DNA of 64,000 bases from Blasia pusilla (GCA_050084515.1 CM114271.1:63426001-63490000); one strand, 5' to 3'. Shown: positions 1 through 12,200, numbered from the stretch's first letter. A program made the numbers and translations. The notes: generated by a model not told the origin, from the sequence alone.

Positions 1-4
1 ATAA

Positions 5-768
5 GAGGTTTAAGGCGAGGGTCAAAACATGACTTAAGACATTTTGAGGTTTTGGTCACAACTCCATTGGATTTGAAAATTTTCAAGGGAGCTTCATTAA
101 TTCACCCAAGGGATCATGTCTACCAAGTTTCAGTTCAAGATGACATACTTGGACAAGATGAAAAATCAGAAGACTCCATTTTTATTGGAGGTTTAAGGGC
201 GCGGGTCAAAAAATGAGTTAATAACTTTTGAGGTTTTGGTCACAACTCCATTGGACTTGAAACTTTGCAAGGAAGCTACATGCACCCAAGGGATCTTTTC
301 TACCAAGTTTCAATTGAAGATGACAAACTTGGACAAGATGAAAAATGAAAAGATCTAATTTTCATTGGAGGTTTAAGGGCACGAGTCAAAAAATGAGTTA
401 ATAGATTTTGAGGTTTTGGTCACAACTCCATTATATGTGAAACTTTTCAAGGGAGCTAAATTCACCCAGGGGATCATTTCTACCGAGTTTCAACTCAAGA
501 TGACATACTTGAACAAGATGAAAAATGAAAAGACCCCATTTTCATTGGAGGTTTAAGGGCGCGGGTAAAAAAAAATAAAAATAAATTTTGAGGTTTTTTT
601 CACATCTCTAATGGACTTGAAACTTTGCAAGGGATCTTTATTCACCTAGGGGATCATGCGTACAAAGTTTTAGTTCAAGATGACATACTTAGACAATTAA
701 GATGAAAAATCAGAAGACTCCATTTTCATTGGAGGTTTAAGGGCGTGGATCAAAAAATGAGTTTATAA
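5..768 (+). repeat. ~180-bp satellite, left array (about 4 units)
   Basis: Tandem units begin with GAGGTTTAAGG at 5, 190, 368, 548 and 732, giving periods of 185, 178, 180 and 184 bp. Each unit carries the same landmarks in the same order: a GGTCACAACTCCATT box, a CACCCAAGGGATC box, an AAGATGACAtACTTGG box and GATGAAAAATcAgAAGA. The reverse complement of the unit matches the array at 61440-62757. The array runs off the left edge, so its full size is unknown. There is no coding capacity. Whether it is centromeric, subtelomeric or dispersed cannot be told from here. Confidence 0.93.
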
Positions 769-770
769 AT

Positions 771-2414
771 ATTGCAGGGGGGCGGGCGGGCTCACGAGTC
801 TGCATGCAGGTCGGGGGGGTTGTTGCGACAAATTGAAGAGCGTGACCCGGGCCCGACTTGTCCACAAGGCAGGCCTGATCGAAAACAGGCACCGGGCATG
901 ATGCGCACTGGCCGAGCAAGGATGGAATGCTTGGTGTGCATGGGTCCGGGTGCCGCGGGCAACGCGGGCTCATGGAGCTCGCACTCTGACCCGCACGGAC
1001 ATGTCCATCCTCAGGACAAACATATGTCCGCGTGCAACCTTGAGACGCATGTACTCCTTTATACGCATCAATAAAGCTGCAAAGCTTAGAAGCTAAAGCA
1101 ATTAAGCCCGAATGGCTTCTATTGTTGAATGTATCTTATCGTCTATACACATATGAATAAATCTATGATTCTCATAAGCAAAAGCAATAAAAGCCTGTAT
1201 GGCTTGTTTATGAATGCATGAGTAAATCAGTAAACGCAAGGAAAGTTACATGAGCGGATGAAGAGCGCATTGTAATTGTGGGGAATTCAAATTTTCCAAA
1301 AGAAATCAATAGTTCAAGGTCCTCGGGAGATATGAGTCCTGACACCTCTTTGAGATTGAGAGGGATGTTTAATCAACGGACCTCCCTTGTCGGGAAGATC
1401 TAACAGTCTTTCGGACAGAAAATTTGAATCGACCCAACAAAATACCATTAACAGACATTACGGTGTAAAAAACCCTAAAAACCCAATCGGACAACACTCA
1501 AGCATATCATGTAGCGGCTATGACTTGCAGTAATTGTGTGTTAGACTTCAAAAGAAAGATGCGTAGTTGGCCCAAAATGCCACGCGTCAAATGCACGAGT
1601 GTTTGCGCTAAGAGATGCCACTCTCCCATGATAGTATAGATGTGGCAATAAAAGATAAAATATTCCATAATTTTTTACAAGAAAGCCCCTAACCCCAACA
1701 ACAATGAAGCCTGTGAGAAAGATCTCACAGGTTTCTAACACAAATGACTAAACCTCACCACTCATCAACCTCGGGGGTCTCACTTCCACATAAATGCCCC
1801 ATCACGTACGACAAAGTATGGGGTGTTTTAATTGAGTCCCTTGGAAGACTTATTAAGTTTTATGGAAGAACAATAGGGTTCAATTTATTTCATGATGCTC
1901 TTAAAAGAACAATATGGTCTTTATATTAGTCGTCTTTCCATGGATGACGTTCACATAAGATAGGGTTTATACTCACAAAATATAAATAATACATGTTTGC
2001 ATAAAATTTATCCCCTTGTCAAATCTACATTTGTTTCAAATTTAATTTTATATAAATTTTCCTTCTTAGGTAGGAAATTCTTTGATTCTTTGCAGGGAAA
2101 TTTTGAAGGAAAAAGATAATCTTTTTTTAAAAATGGGTCCCCCCCTTAACCATTTTCTCATGACTTCTCTCTAGTAGGCTTGAATCGGGTTTGGATTTAG
2201 GTTTTTGGGAAAACCTTCAAGAAAGGAGGAGCCACCACTCAAAGGAGGAGATAAAAAAGACTTTGAAAGATGAAAAAACTATGGCTATAAAAATTGAATG
2301 AAATAGAGAGAGCTAAAGATCGAATAGGGTCTAAATTCGAACACTAGCAACAACATGCTCCCACAGAGAGATTGATTCAAGCAACAGTAGAGCTCATCAA
2401 AGCCCCATTCCCCT
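771..2414. other. No gene seen; GC-rich block then AT-rich spacer
   Basis: The satellite stops abruptly at a G-run near 777. Positions 777-1025 are strikingly GC-rich with many CpG and CCCGGG-type words, unlike the AT-rich DNA on either side. The remainder to 2414 is AT-rich spacer with short ORFs that lack recognisable motifs or plausible codon use. I see no RNA gene or transposon terminus. Confidence 0.5.
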
Positions 2415-2853
2415 CCATTTTAAATTCAACCTCTAGAAGGGCATTTGGAGAAATTTTTCCCCCCCTTGGTTTATCAGGCCCAAGGACATTTCTCGACAAA
2501 GTTTTGGTATTTATAGCATTGTGGAAGAAAACAAATGTGAGAATGAGGAGAAGAAAGAGGAAGAAGAGGAGTGGAAGTGTCGATGCACTCTACATTTCTT
2601 AGTTTTCATCCTGGATCTTGGTCCAACAATATATTACATCGTTGGATTGAGCTCAAACTTTAAGGGACGGTGTATAGTGATGCATGCATCATTGTGAACA
2701 GTTCAGATTTTTCAACTTATATATGTTCCAAGAATAAGGAAACAATGGAAGACCACATTGTTCATTCTCCATTTTAATTCAACCTCTAGAAGGGCATTTG
2801 GAGATTTTTTTCCCTCCTTGGTTTATGTGGCCCAAGGAAATTTCTTGAATTTT
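2415..2853 (+). repeat. Direct pair of an ~85-bp repeat
   Basis: Positions 2415-2500 and 2769-2853 share an ~85-bp segment in the same orientation, beginning with CCATTTTAA(A)TTCAACCTC and running through AGAAGGGCATTTGGAGA and a CCTTGGTTTAT box, with a few indels in the T-run. The spacing is 354 bp. It looks like a local duplication or two ends of a small unrecognised element. Nothing in it codes for a recognisable protein. Confidence 0.75.
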
Positions 2854-3591
2854 TTTGGGTTATTTGGAAATTCACGAGTTACCTCTGGGAAATTACAAAT
2901 GCTTTTTCCAGATTGAGGGAGTTATGTGGGAACAAAAGTAACTCGTATAGTCTAAAGTTAAATGTGGAGGAGAGATGGAAAGAATTACAAGGGGTGTAAG
3001 ATAGTATGAAAAAAGGAAGACCATGGATCTTAATGCAGCCTAAGTTAGACCGTTCAATTGTGAGGATGCATTAGGGCATTGTAGAGGAACGCTTGAGATT
3101 CTTTTAGGAATGTGGATAGATTGGATCATGACCGTTGGCGGAGTTCAAGAGTGAACTTGCAAGGTGTAGGGATTTGAGGGCTGAAGAAAGCATGCAAGCA
3201 ATTCAATTTCAAGGGAGGGAGAGCTCGTACATTGTATCTCTTCCTTAGTTTTTCTGCTTTTGCTTTTGATGCCGCAATCTCCCCATGTAAAGAGGCCAAG
3301 GTGTTGGGATCCAAGGTGCATCAACCCATGAACGACCACGGCAAGATAAGTGTGGAGGAGAAGATTTGATTGGCAAACATTTGGAAAAGTGGGCATTCCT
3401 CAGTGAGTCTCGTTGTGTACAGTCATCTGTAGGGAGGAAAGCAACGTAAGAGGTGTTAAGAAGAGTCAAGCCGTACAGTCATTCCTGCGGTAGAAGAGGT
3501 GCAGAGGAGAGGAAGTGGGCGGCTCAAGGATGCAAGAGTGGACGTTGTGGTGGGCAGTTTGAGTATGTAAAGCGGAAATATTGTGGAGAGA

Positions 3592-3653
<62 letters not shown>

Positions 3654-4086
3654 ATTGGTGACATTTGTAACTAACACAAAATATTTGGATGGGTTTATGG
3701 TCCATGTAGGGTGCAAGGGATACTTTGTGGACTAGGACATACTTGTTCATAGGTCATTTTACTTGCTTTTGAGTAAGTAACATGTGTGGTTGGGTAGATG
3801 GACTTGCACTGGTTGACAAGGGTTGTGTGCAATGCATAGAGTGTGGACTAGGACCTAGGGACTTTAGCTTTGGTGTAGATAAGGAGTACTGAATATATGC
3901 TAAATTTTCATAGGAGTAGAGACTCAACTTGACAGAACTCAAGCACAAAGTTAGTAATGCAATGAAGAAAGCATCTTAACATTGAATGGTTGTTTGCATA
4001 TCATATCGATTAAAAGTGTATAAATAGTGTGACATAATATATGATAGAGAATAGCTTCTCATGTTGGATTAATTTATGTTTATTGC
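2854..4086. other. Spacer without recognisable genes
   Basis: Apart from the CT microsatellite at 3595-3650 this stretch holds only short ORFs without motifs. No splice-linked reading frame was found on either strand. Confidence 0.5.
3595..3650 (+). repeat. (CT)n microsatellite
   Basis: Perfect dinucleotide run of about 28 CT units. Reading frames through it give only Leu-Ser or Glu-Arg repeats and are not genes. Confidence 0.98.
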
Positions 4087-7000
4087 ATGGTATTGGTGCA
4101 GGACCTTCCCTACTCTATTCAGATGGGTACTAAGGTGAGGAATGTTAGAATTGCAAGACCTGGCCCAAACCCCACACAAACTAAACCAGCATGGTTCTTG
4201 TTCTACAAACCAAGGGGAAAACTAGTGGACTTCCAAGCTTGCCTTGCCAAACATACCTTTAAATTAGACTTCGATTTTTTGGATAAAGATGATGGAAGGG
4301 TTAGACGAGAATACAAGAAAAATGTGGAGGTAGCTGATCTAGGGGGTGTTTGTCATGTTCTTGAGAGCATGTATTGGGACTCAGAATCAGAAGGTAGTAG
4401 GCGAAGGAAGTTTGAGGACCTTGAGAACTCATAAGTGTTTGAGGATGTTCAAACAGACACCTACATACCTTTTGTTGGAAGTGCATCAAATCCACTACCT
4501 ATACATCCATGTTTGGATAATGTTCTAAATACTCCGAGACAATCATTAGAAGCATCTAATGTCCCTATTACTAAACCCTATGATGACCTTGGTGGTCGAG
4601 TACAAATTCAATCTACTTGTATGATACATCATGCGCGCCTTGCATGGTGTGCATAATCAATCAAGTTGTTCAAGTACTGGAGCAAGCATACCATGAAGGG
4701 ACACAAATAGAGTGTCAAAACTTGGGATATAGGAAATAAGGCCCACGGTAAGTTGAGATGTGGAGAATGTGGTTTAGATTTTGGAAACTCGTCAAGAGGG
4801 AATGACACCCGAATGATAGCTCAAACCTTTGGCACCTTCAAGGCTCATCACCTGAAAACAGAGAAGCATCATGAACATCTTGTTCTAAATCAAAACCTGA
4901 ATTTAGAAGATTACCCCAAAAAGGATCAAGTAGAAGAGCCGACATTGGTGTCTAGAAGACTAGTGGAACTAGGCAAGGACATAGTGAAACAATTTATGAG
5001 GGTGTAGAGTCATTATAGCGCCCCTTTGAGATATTAGGGGATATAGAGAATATAGCATAAGATCATTTTGCATATATTATAAGGTGCAAGTATAATGGTA
5101 AGAAGTTTAGCCTTTTTCCCATCCAACATAATTTGGAATTCAAATCTAGGTCAACATTTAGCCAGTTCAAAACATATTGAGGCTGTGAGTGCAGACATCC
5201 TAAACCTGAGAAAGGCATCAATGATTGGAAAGGCAGAGAGGCCTTTCAAGGTGAATAAGAGGGACAAAAACCAAAAGACTATTCTACATTGGTTTAAGTC
5301 TGATGGTGATGTGAAAAATCCAAATGGGCCTCCCCATGCTTTACCTAGGCTAAATGGACTTGTGGAAAAGTTCATAGGTTATGAGGAAATGTTACCATTT
5401 TTCCGAAGTATAATCAGTGCTCATAGAACCAGAGCCTTTGATGGTAGAAAGGCCTTGTGGGATTTCATGAAGGATGTTGGTAGGAATCTAGTGAGCATAA
5501 CTAAAAGAGGTTCAAGGAGAGGCAAACCATATAGCAAAAGTGGTAGAGCTATTACCCAAGCCTTCCTACAATTTGATGGACAACAAACTGCACAATACTT
5601 TCACTTGAACCTGTTAGGACCTTCAGTGAGAACCTTGAAGAGAGATAGAGCAAAGTTGGTGCCTTTTAGGCCTTGCATGAGGCTTGAAATTTTCAAGGAG
5701 ATTGCAAGAATTTTGGTGGTTGCAAAGATGGAAGCAAATATATTAGGAGATGTACCAGTTATATTTGTTGAGGATGAAATCTGAGTGAAACCGCGTGTAA
5801 GGTGAATATCTTATATCTTTTTTTTTTTTTTTTTTGTAACCAACCAGGCATGTAACTTGTGGTTAGAATTTAACGAGTTGGATTTTTTTAATTGTGCAGA
5901 TGGGAGGCTAAATGAGACACCTTGGTTGGATTTTGTGGAGGTGTAGACAACCATGTATGTTCTTATGGCATGGAGGTGAAAGTGGGTAACGGTGTACAAG
6001 GATATGAAAAGCTGTTGGATGTTTTTCAAAACAATTCCTATGGTGTTTATGCTAGAGTGATTACATGCGATCCTTTATATGATAAATTGCCTAAGCTTGC
6101 CATTTGTGCTACTTGCACATGTGGTAGATTTAAAACTGATTGGGTTTGGAATCAATGGGCAGGTTTGAAAAACATGTGGGATAGATATTGTAGGGAATTA
6201 GGAGGACCTCTGATTGGTCATGCTAGTGATGGAGATGGTCATAGGAGAAGGCTTATGATGGCTTCATATTGGAGCAAGGATCGAGGGTCCTAGATTCTCA
6301 ATTGATTGGTGTGATTGGTATTTTTCTACTTCAATTCTGCCATCAGGTGATGTCTACGGATTTGGAGATCAAGATCCTCCCAATTGTGGGAAGAAACTAG
6401 TGAATCCTCTTGATAGGTGTAGAGAACCCATGGCATTGGGTGTGCACCATGCGACCTTGAAACACGTCAAAAGAGTCTATGATTTGTACAAGTGGGATGA
6501 ACATGGTCTAACAGTAGATGATGTAAATAGGAGAGATAGGCAAAATTGGGCTTTAGCACAGAGGTTATGTAGTAGAAGGGTGCAAGGTTGTTTAAGGAAA
6601 ATGTTGGATAGGAAAGATGAGCTACATGAATGAGTTTTAGGAACGATGTTATACTTGGAGGTATGTGCAGATTATATAGATGTGTTCTATTCTCCTACTC
6701 TCAATCTGTTTGAGAGAGTGAAAAAAAGCTTCCAAAGTCTTTTTCTTCTTTAGGTTATGGAGATTGTGGTTAAAGGCAAGTCCTCATGGGTTAGCACGGA
6801 ACCATGTTAAATTTGGGGAGAAAAATATGGTGAGTTTGCAGGCTTTCCATGATGTACAAATGAGTGTACACTTTGTTGTACTCTTGATGGTGTTGTTTAG
6901 AGATCGGTATCCTACCATCCCTGTTACACTACACTTATGGGGTTATGATTGTGTAGAAAATTCTATTCCAAAGTTGGGGGTATGAGTGGGCATGAAAGAA

Positions 7001-7730
7001 ATTAAGATTTTTCCACTCTTCTAGACTCAGTTGTAGGGTTGAATAGAGCTTCCATAATGGAATTCGGTGAGGAGGGATTAAAAGTAGCTCGATCCCATTT
7101 TAAGCAAGAGCTTGTATGGCATACATTACATCCATTGCAATTAGGAGAAAAAAATGCAGATTTGGGTGGTTCTTCTGTTAGTGTAGAAGATAGTATTGTG
7201 ATAGAGGCCTTTATTGAAGGCCTTATTGAGGCTAAGAATTTATGTATATAATTGAGTATGCATCCTCACAGTACAACGTCTACTAGCTCTCAACAATGTG
7301 GAGATCTCCATGGAAGAGTGAAGAGAAATGGTTTAGAAGGGTTGGGGATGAAAAGCTCCTTGCTACCATAGTTGATCCGGATGATCAAGTACTAACTCCA
7401 TTGGAAATCTGGTTGTCAGCCAATGAAGAGGGATTAAGGAAAGTTGATATAGAGAGGCAACTTGTGGAGGCTGATGCTACAAATAAAGATGATCCCATGG
7501 ATATAGATAGGCGACGTGACATGGAAGTGGTGGCCCATGAGTTGAGACATGTGATTGGAGAAATGTTGAATGAATCTACAGAGGATCCGTGTCCACAAAG
7601 GATTGATCCAATTGTTGAATTTGAAGGTAACAAGATTTACAAATCAACCCTTGTTAGTCAAATAATCTGGAAATCAAATGTTATCGAGGGACAAATTAAC
7701 AGAGTGTGTATTATAATCAAATTAACGTAA
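4087..7730 (+). pseudogene. Broken gene of an unnamed transposon-like zinc-finger protein family
   Basis: A long coding remnant runs through the region. Positions 4087-5784 stay in one frame, broken by several stops. A Cys-x2-Cys...His-x5-His zinc finger (RCGECGLDF to HHLKTEKHHEH) lies at about 4768-4880. The frame then crosses a GT-AG intron (5802-5899) and continues to 6293. Frameshifts near 6285 and 6750 bring in 6297-6760, 6764-6985, 7039-7251 and 7296-7730. Conserved blocks include LLGPSVRTLKRDRAK, LIGHASDGDG, DRRDRQNWA-like NRRDRQNWA, FFFRLWRLW and GYDCVEN. From memory these blocks occur in uncharacterised predicted proteins of mosses and some animals. The acidic residues in the ASDGDG and YDCVEN blocks could belong to an RNase H-like transposase core, but that is inference. 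Terminal repeats were not found. At least six stops and two or more frameshifts make it non-functional. Confidence 0.6.
5802..5899 (+). other. 98-bp GT-AG intron inside the 4-7.7 kb pseudogene
   Basis: The donor is GTA AG|GTGAAT and the acceptor follows a T-rich tract, TTGTGCAG|ATGG. Removing 5802-5899 joins codon GTA-AG to A-TGG and links the two conserved coding blocks in frame (ending VFVEDEI and beginning DTLVGFCG). This shows the ancestral gene was spliced. In-frame stops at 5782-5784 and 5913-5915 lie close on either side. Confidence 0.75.
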
Positions 7731-8407
7731 GAGGATCATTGGTTTCTTCTAATGGCATTCATAGCTGCTTATTGGATGTGGGAGCGGATTGCGGAGTATT
7801 ATTTTAAGTAGATGTAGCATCTATTTTATGTCTTGTAACAATGACTGCAGATTTTAAATCCACAGATACTGTGTGGCATTTATATCCCCATGATAAATTT
7901 GTATTAGATGAACATATGAGGTGATTGAAACCCCCATTTTCATAAGTACAAGTTTCTGTTATCTCCATATTTCTTTTTTTTGTTTTAATGCAAATATGGC
8001 ATTCCAAGACATAGATCAATTTTAGTTTTGAAAGTTCATACCAAATACTATAGCAACAGAAATTTCAAGAGTTTTAATTCAAATTAATCAAGGTAGTGTC
8101 ATATACCAATAAAGTTCATTTAAGGGTATATTTTCATAATTCTATTTATATTTTTTTTACTAAATAAAATCCAAAATAATAATTAAAGGTGTATAAAGGG
8201 AGGGGGAGGGAGGGGGAGGAAGGGGGGCCCAACCGCACGTGATAATAGAGGTGTATGAACTGTGACATCCCCGAGATTCGATACAGTGGAGTTGAAAATT
8301 GAGTGTAAAGGTCATTTAATGTAAATGCAGTATGTTGGCCCAATTTATGGGAATATTAGTTGAACATGATATCATGATCGTCATAGGTGTGCCCGAGGAT
8401 GAGAAAA
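7731..8407. other. Spacer, nothing recognised
   Basis: AT-rich sequence with an A/T run near 8150-8180 and a G-rich strip at about 8195-8230. No coding, RNA or transposon signature is visible. Confidence 0.5.
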
Positions 8408-11274
8408 TCACGTGAATTTCAATACCTCCTTGTGAACGAGAAGGACCAAATATGCCATTTGTTGGGCAGCTCTTTGTCGAGATGCATCGGCCGTCTGCTC
8501 TTGAAGATCTCGCTTCTTCTTTGTGAAATCCCTTTTCTTCGCCTCTATTTCTTCATCCAAGTCTGCCTGAGGGAGGATGTGATCCTTGAACATTGTCTTG
8601 AAGCCTGGGTTTTTCATGGGCTTGTCCCGAAAGTCATCAAGCCAAAGTTTGAAATCTTCAGCACTCTCTAGGTTTGCTTCCTCCGGAATAGGCTGTATTT
8701 TTTTCAGCTCCACTTGGAGACCCACAAGCATGGACTTCCCGAGAAGCCGCAAGGCGTCCCAGAATGACCATTCACGGAGCCAGTGGGAGATCTTTGGATT
8801 AGAGACACCCAGAGGATGGTGTGCCGCCCTCCTTTGGGCCTCTGTCCTCGAGACTGATTTTCATCAGTCGGATTCTCCTAAATTCTGAAATTCCAGACAA
8901 GGAAAATCTATGGACGCGGTTGAGAGACACTTTCTCCCCAATCCGACCGTGCGGATCTTCATCCCTCTTCCGCTGGCGCTTGATTATCGCCTTCAGCTCC
9001 TTGTAGAAATCGGGGCTAAGTTTGGGGTTGAGAATGGCGATGTAGCGCTGCATCTTGCTTGCAGTGTACTTCGTAGCTGTAGATATTGCAGCTTGGATAA
9101 ACTTAGCACGCTCACACGCAGACACGTTCTCCCTCCGCTCCAGCTCCAATGAAGCGCTCTTCTTGGCGGCCTGTATCTTCGACCAGCAAAGGATTGTCAC
9201 GACTGCATCTTGGGAAATAAATGTATTTGCCCAAGTCTTTTTTTTTATTTGAGCCCCCTTCGCCAACATCTCATTTACAAGAGCGTCGCCCAAGAACCCC
9301 TGGTACTCTGCCGGGTGCGTCGTTAGCACTTTCTTCACCCGGTCGCAATCCTGTATCCAGTAGTGGGTGACGTTCCCCTCAGATACAATCCTGCACATCC
9401 AAACATACAATAAGGATTTTTTCCAGCTACATGGGTTCTTGCAACCCGTCGGACTTCGACAGGTCGCTACACCTCATGGTCGAAATGTTAGCTAAGAGCT
9501 AAATATTGCAACCCATCGGAGTCTGACGGATTGCATTCAGAGTTCTGATTGCCTGGTTACAACCCGTAGGACTCTGACGGGTTGTTAGATAATTTGTATT
9601 TAGAGAGTGGTTTCCGCAGAAAAAGTGAACATATCAACCCGTCAGAGTCTGACAGGTTGCGCAATTTCAAGTAAAGCTGCAATTTGATGCCAAAAATCAA
9701 GCTCCCCTACTCCGATCACCTACCCTTGGCAGCGAATGCAACCTGTTGGAGTCCGACGAGTTGCTTTCGGCCAAAAACATGCTTAGGACAGCGGCCAGTC
9801 AAGCAACTTGTCAGACTTCTATGAGTTGCTTTTGGCCCAAAAACATCCTAAAAACAGCGGCCAGTCAAGCAACTCGTTGGACTCCGACGAGTTGCTTTCG
9901 GCCAAAAATATCTTAAAGATAGCGGCCAGTCAAGCAACTCGTCGGACTCCGACGAGTTGCTTTAAGACATCCGATGTTTTTTTACCACTCGTTAAACAAC
10001 TCGTCGGACTCCGATGGTTTCCAGCAATCAAAAAAAAAAGGAAGAGGAAACTTACGTATTCATGGCATGCATGGCCATTTCCACGGTGGCCATGTGATGA
10101 GGGTATGGATTTAGCACGATTGCCTTCACGAAAAAATGCGCCTCAAATGAATTTTGGCGCTCCTTTGCAAACTCGGTCTACGCCATGAACCTGTGGTTTC
10201 CATCCTAGATGAAGAAATAGAGGTTCTGCATCCAGCTGAATTTCGTCCCCTGAATCGCTCTTCTGAATTCCTGATCTCTCATCCTCCAAAATCTGTTGAG
10301 CGCTTCCAAGTCCTCCTCCGTCACCAACGCTTGGGTTCCATGTTGATTGTAAGGCTGAACATAGAACAGAGGGAAGTTGTCAATGTAGGATGTTGTCACT
10401 ATCGGCTTTTTCAGCTTTGCAATATCCTCGTCAGACTGAATTTCGCGGACGTACTCCATTGTCTGCAATCGGCAAAGTGGAATTCTCGGGGCGTTCTGGC
10501 CCTCCATCAATGCCATCTGCTTTACACCCTATCACAACGGGGACAAAGTCAATAAACTACACTGAATTGCCAATGAATTGCAACATGGGCCTTCACATAA
10601 CTCAAAAATCAAAGATCGTTTCTTACCCGCTCAAAGATTGGGTCGGTGTCTTGGCCTGCCAATTGCTCTGGGACGGCAGCTAGCAAGTCCACTGGAAACT
10701 CGTCGATCCGATAGAGGTCGATTTCTTCCGCCGGGCTCAGAGACAAGGAAGATTGCTGTCCTGCTTCTTCAGAGATGTCCACCATCTCCACGCTGGCGGT
10801 CCTCATGACCTCATCGTTCGTCACTTGAACTTCGGCCGTTTCCTCAGCCGATTTAATATTGATTGTGTCCCCAGACTTCATCGGGGACATTTCCTGCATC
10901 TCAACACTTTCAGTTGGACGGGCCGGGCTTTCTTCAATGGCAATCGCTTTTTCCCTTTGAGCTTTTGCCAATTCTGCTCTCCTCACCGAGGCGTCCATAC
11001 GCTTCCTTTCACGCTTTTCCTCGGCGATCCTTTTCTTCAAGGCCTGCGACAACTCAGCCTCTGCGTTCTATTTTTCGAGCGCCTCCTTAACATATTTTGC
11101 AAGAAGCTCTTGCCTGTGCATATCTGCTTCCCTTTCCCGCTCCTTGATCTCTTGCTGCCTTATCTCATTGGCCAAACAAGGCCCTAGAGACGGTGACGCA
11201 GGAGTCCTCATGGACCTGAGAGTGAAGCTCCCAGCCTTGCTTGCTAAAGATTTTTTCCTGGTCATTGTTCCCAA
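8408..11274 (-). pseudogene. Decayed three-exon gene with DGNHR motif, half of a composite element
   Basis: Three exons can be joined on the minus strand. Exon 1 is 11274-10627, a lysine/glutamate-rich helical N-terminus with an in-frame TAG at 11068-11070. An intron at 10626-10517 (GTAAGA donor, CAG acceptor, phase 0) leads to exon 2, 10516-10056. A second intron, 10055-9391 (GTAAGT donor, CAG acceptor), leads to exon 3 from 9390, and the frame reconnects (ACG, then IVSEGN). Exon 2 carries two TAG codons around a DGNHRFMA motif near 10165-10190. The motif recalls the DG-x-HR signature of ParB/sulfiredoxin-fold proteins, but the fold assignment is inference. Exon 3 has a frameshift near 8815-8830, after which WLREWSFWDALRLLGK continues to the stop at 8408. 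The function is unknown. Intron 2 and the upstream region are filled with the palindrome family also found around the neighbouring MULE gene. Confidence 0.6.
9441..10019. repeat. Palindrome cluster 1 (9 copies) inside intron 2
   Basis: Copies of a ~27-bp palindrome of the form GCAACCCGTCGGA-x-TCCGACGGGTTGC lie at 9441-9466, 9508-9534, 9560-9584, 9635-9660, 9738-9764, 9803-9829, 9870-9896, 9934-9960 and 9997-10019. The last five are embedded in a ~65-bp tandem unit that also repeats AGCGGCCAGTCAA. Several copies show the subtype ACTCGTCGG/CCGACGAGT instead of ACCCGTCGG/CCGACGGGT. Substitutions are often matched on both arms, keeping the dyad. The whole cluster lies within the intron at 9391-10055. 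Confidence 0.95.
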
Positions 11275-11613
11275 AAATGCCTCCTCCTCGACAACGAAGT
11301 TACTTTCTGTGCACGATGAGTCACCTTGATAAGTCGCCTTGCTAATGTCGCGATGAGTCGCCTTGATGAGTCGCTCGAATCGTCTCGCGATCGTTCGCTC
11401 AAATTGTCTCGCGATGAGTCGCCGTGTAAAGCGCCCCTTGGTATCTGGTCAGCTGTTGCGCGGAAGAGCAATCGAGATCGCGAAACAAAAAACCAGAAAT
11501 GAGCGAACCCTCGCCTATTTATACTTTTCGAGCCGTTGGGCTGACCGTTGGGTCGCACCGTCGTTCCGACGGCGACGTGTCGACCGTTATGGAAGTCTGG
11601 ACGTGAAAACCAC

Positions 11614-12200
11614 CAACCCGATGGCTCCGACGGCTTGCACCCTTCTCGCGGGTTGCAGGCATCCGTCCTCCTCGGGTTAAAAAGCCGAGCTATCCTGGCA
11701 ACCCGTTGGAGACCGACAGGTTGCGCGCCTCCGCCGTCTTCGGGCAAGAATGCGAGGTATCCACGTAACCCGTCGGAGACCGGGGGATTGCACGCTTCCC
11801 TCATCTTGGGATAACAAGGCGGGGTACCCGTGCAACTCGTCGGAGGCCGACGAGTTGCACGTTTCCTTCATATAAGCGTTACAAGGGGAGGCACTTGCGC
11901 AACCCGTCAGAGGCCGACGGGTTGCACGCTTCCCTCATCTTGGGATAACAAGACGGGGTACCCGTGCAGTTCGTCGGAGGCCGACGGGTTGTACGCTTCC
12001 TTCATGTAAGCGTTACAAGGCGAGGCACTTGCGCTACCCGTCAAAGGCCGACGGGTTGCACGCTTCCCTCATCTTGGAGTAATAGGCGAGGTACCTGGGC
12101 AACCCGTCAGTTACCGACAGGTTGCACGCTTTTCTATCGCTCGGGTAACAATGCGACAACGCGTAGTTCCGAGGCAACCCGTTGCAATCCGACGGGTCAC
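11614..12200. repeat. Palindrome cluster 2: 67-bp tandem array, 134-bp higher-order unit
   Basis: Palindromes start at 11614, 11698, 11765, 11832, 11899, 11966, 12033, 12099 and 12174. From 11698 to 12099 the period is 67 bp (66 at the last step). Spacers alternate between a CATCTTGGGATAACAAG type and a TCATATAAGCGTTACAAG type, making a 134-bp higher-order unit for about three rounds. The cluster lies upstream of both flanking genes, that is, in the divergent intergenic region. Confidence 0.95.

Noticed and set aside
3453-3716. ORFs on both strands through the CT microsatellite
   Set aside because: They are open only because of the dinucleotide run; the flanks show no motif.
10753-11187. Plus-strand ORF of 144 codons, antisense to exon 1 of the minus-strand gene
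   Set aside because: Its Phe/Leu/His-rich composition is the mirror of the lysine/glutamate-rich exon on the other strand, which has splice-supported continuity.
9441-12200. CRISPR-like regularly spaced palindromic repeats
   Set aside because: The repeats are 27-bp palindromes with conserved, not unique, spacers in a tandem array, and the DNA is eukaryotic. There are no cas genes.
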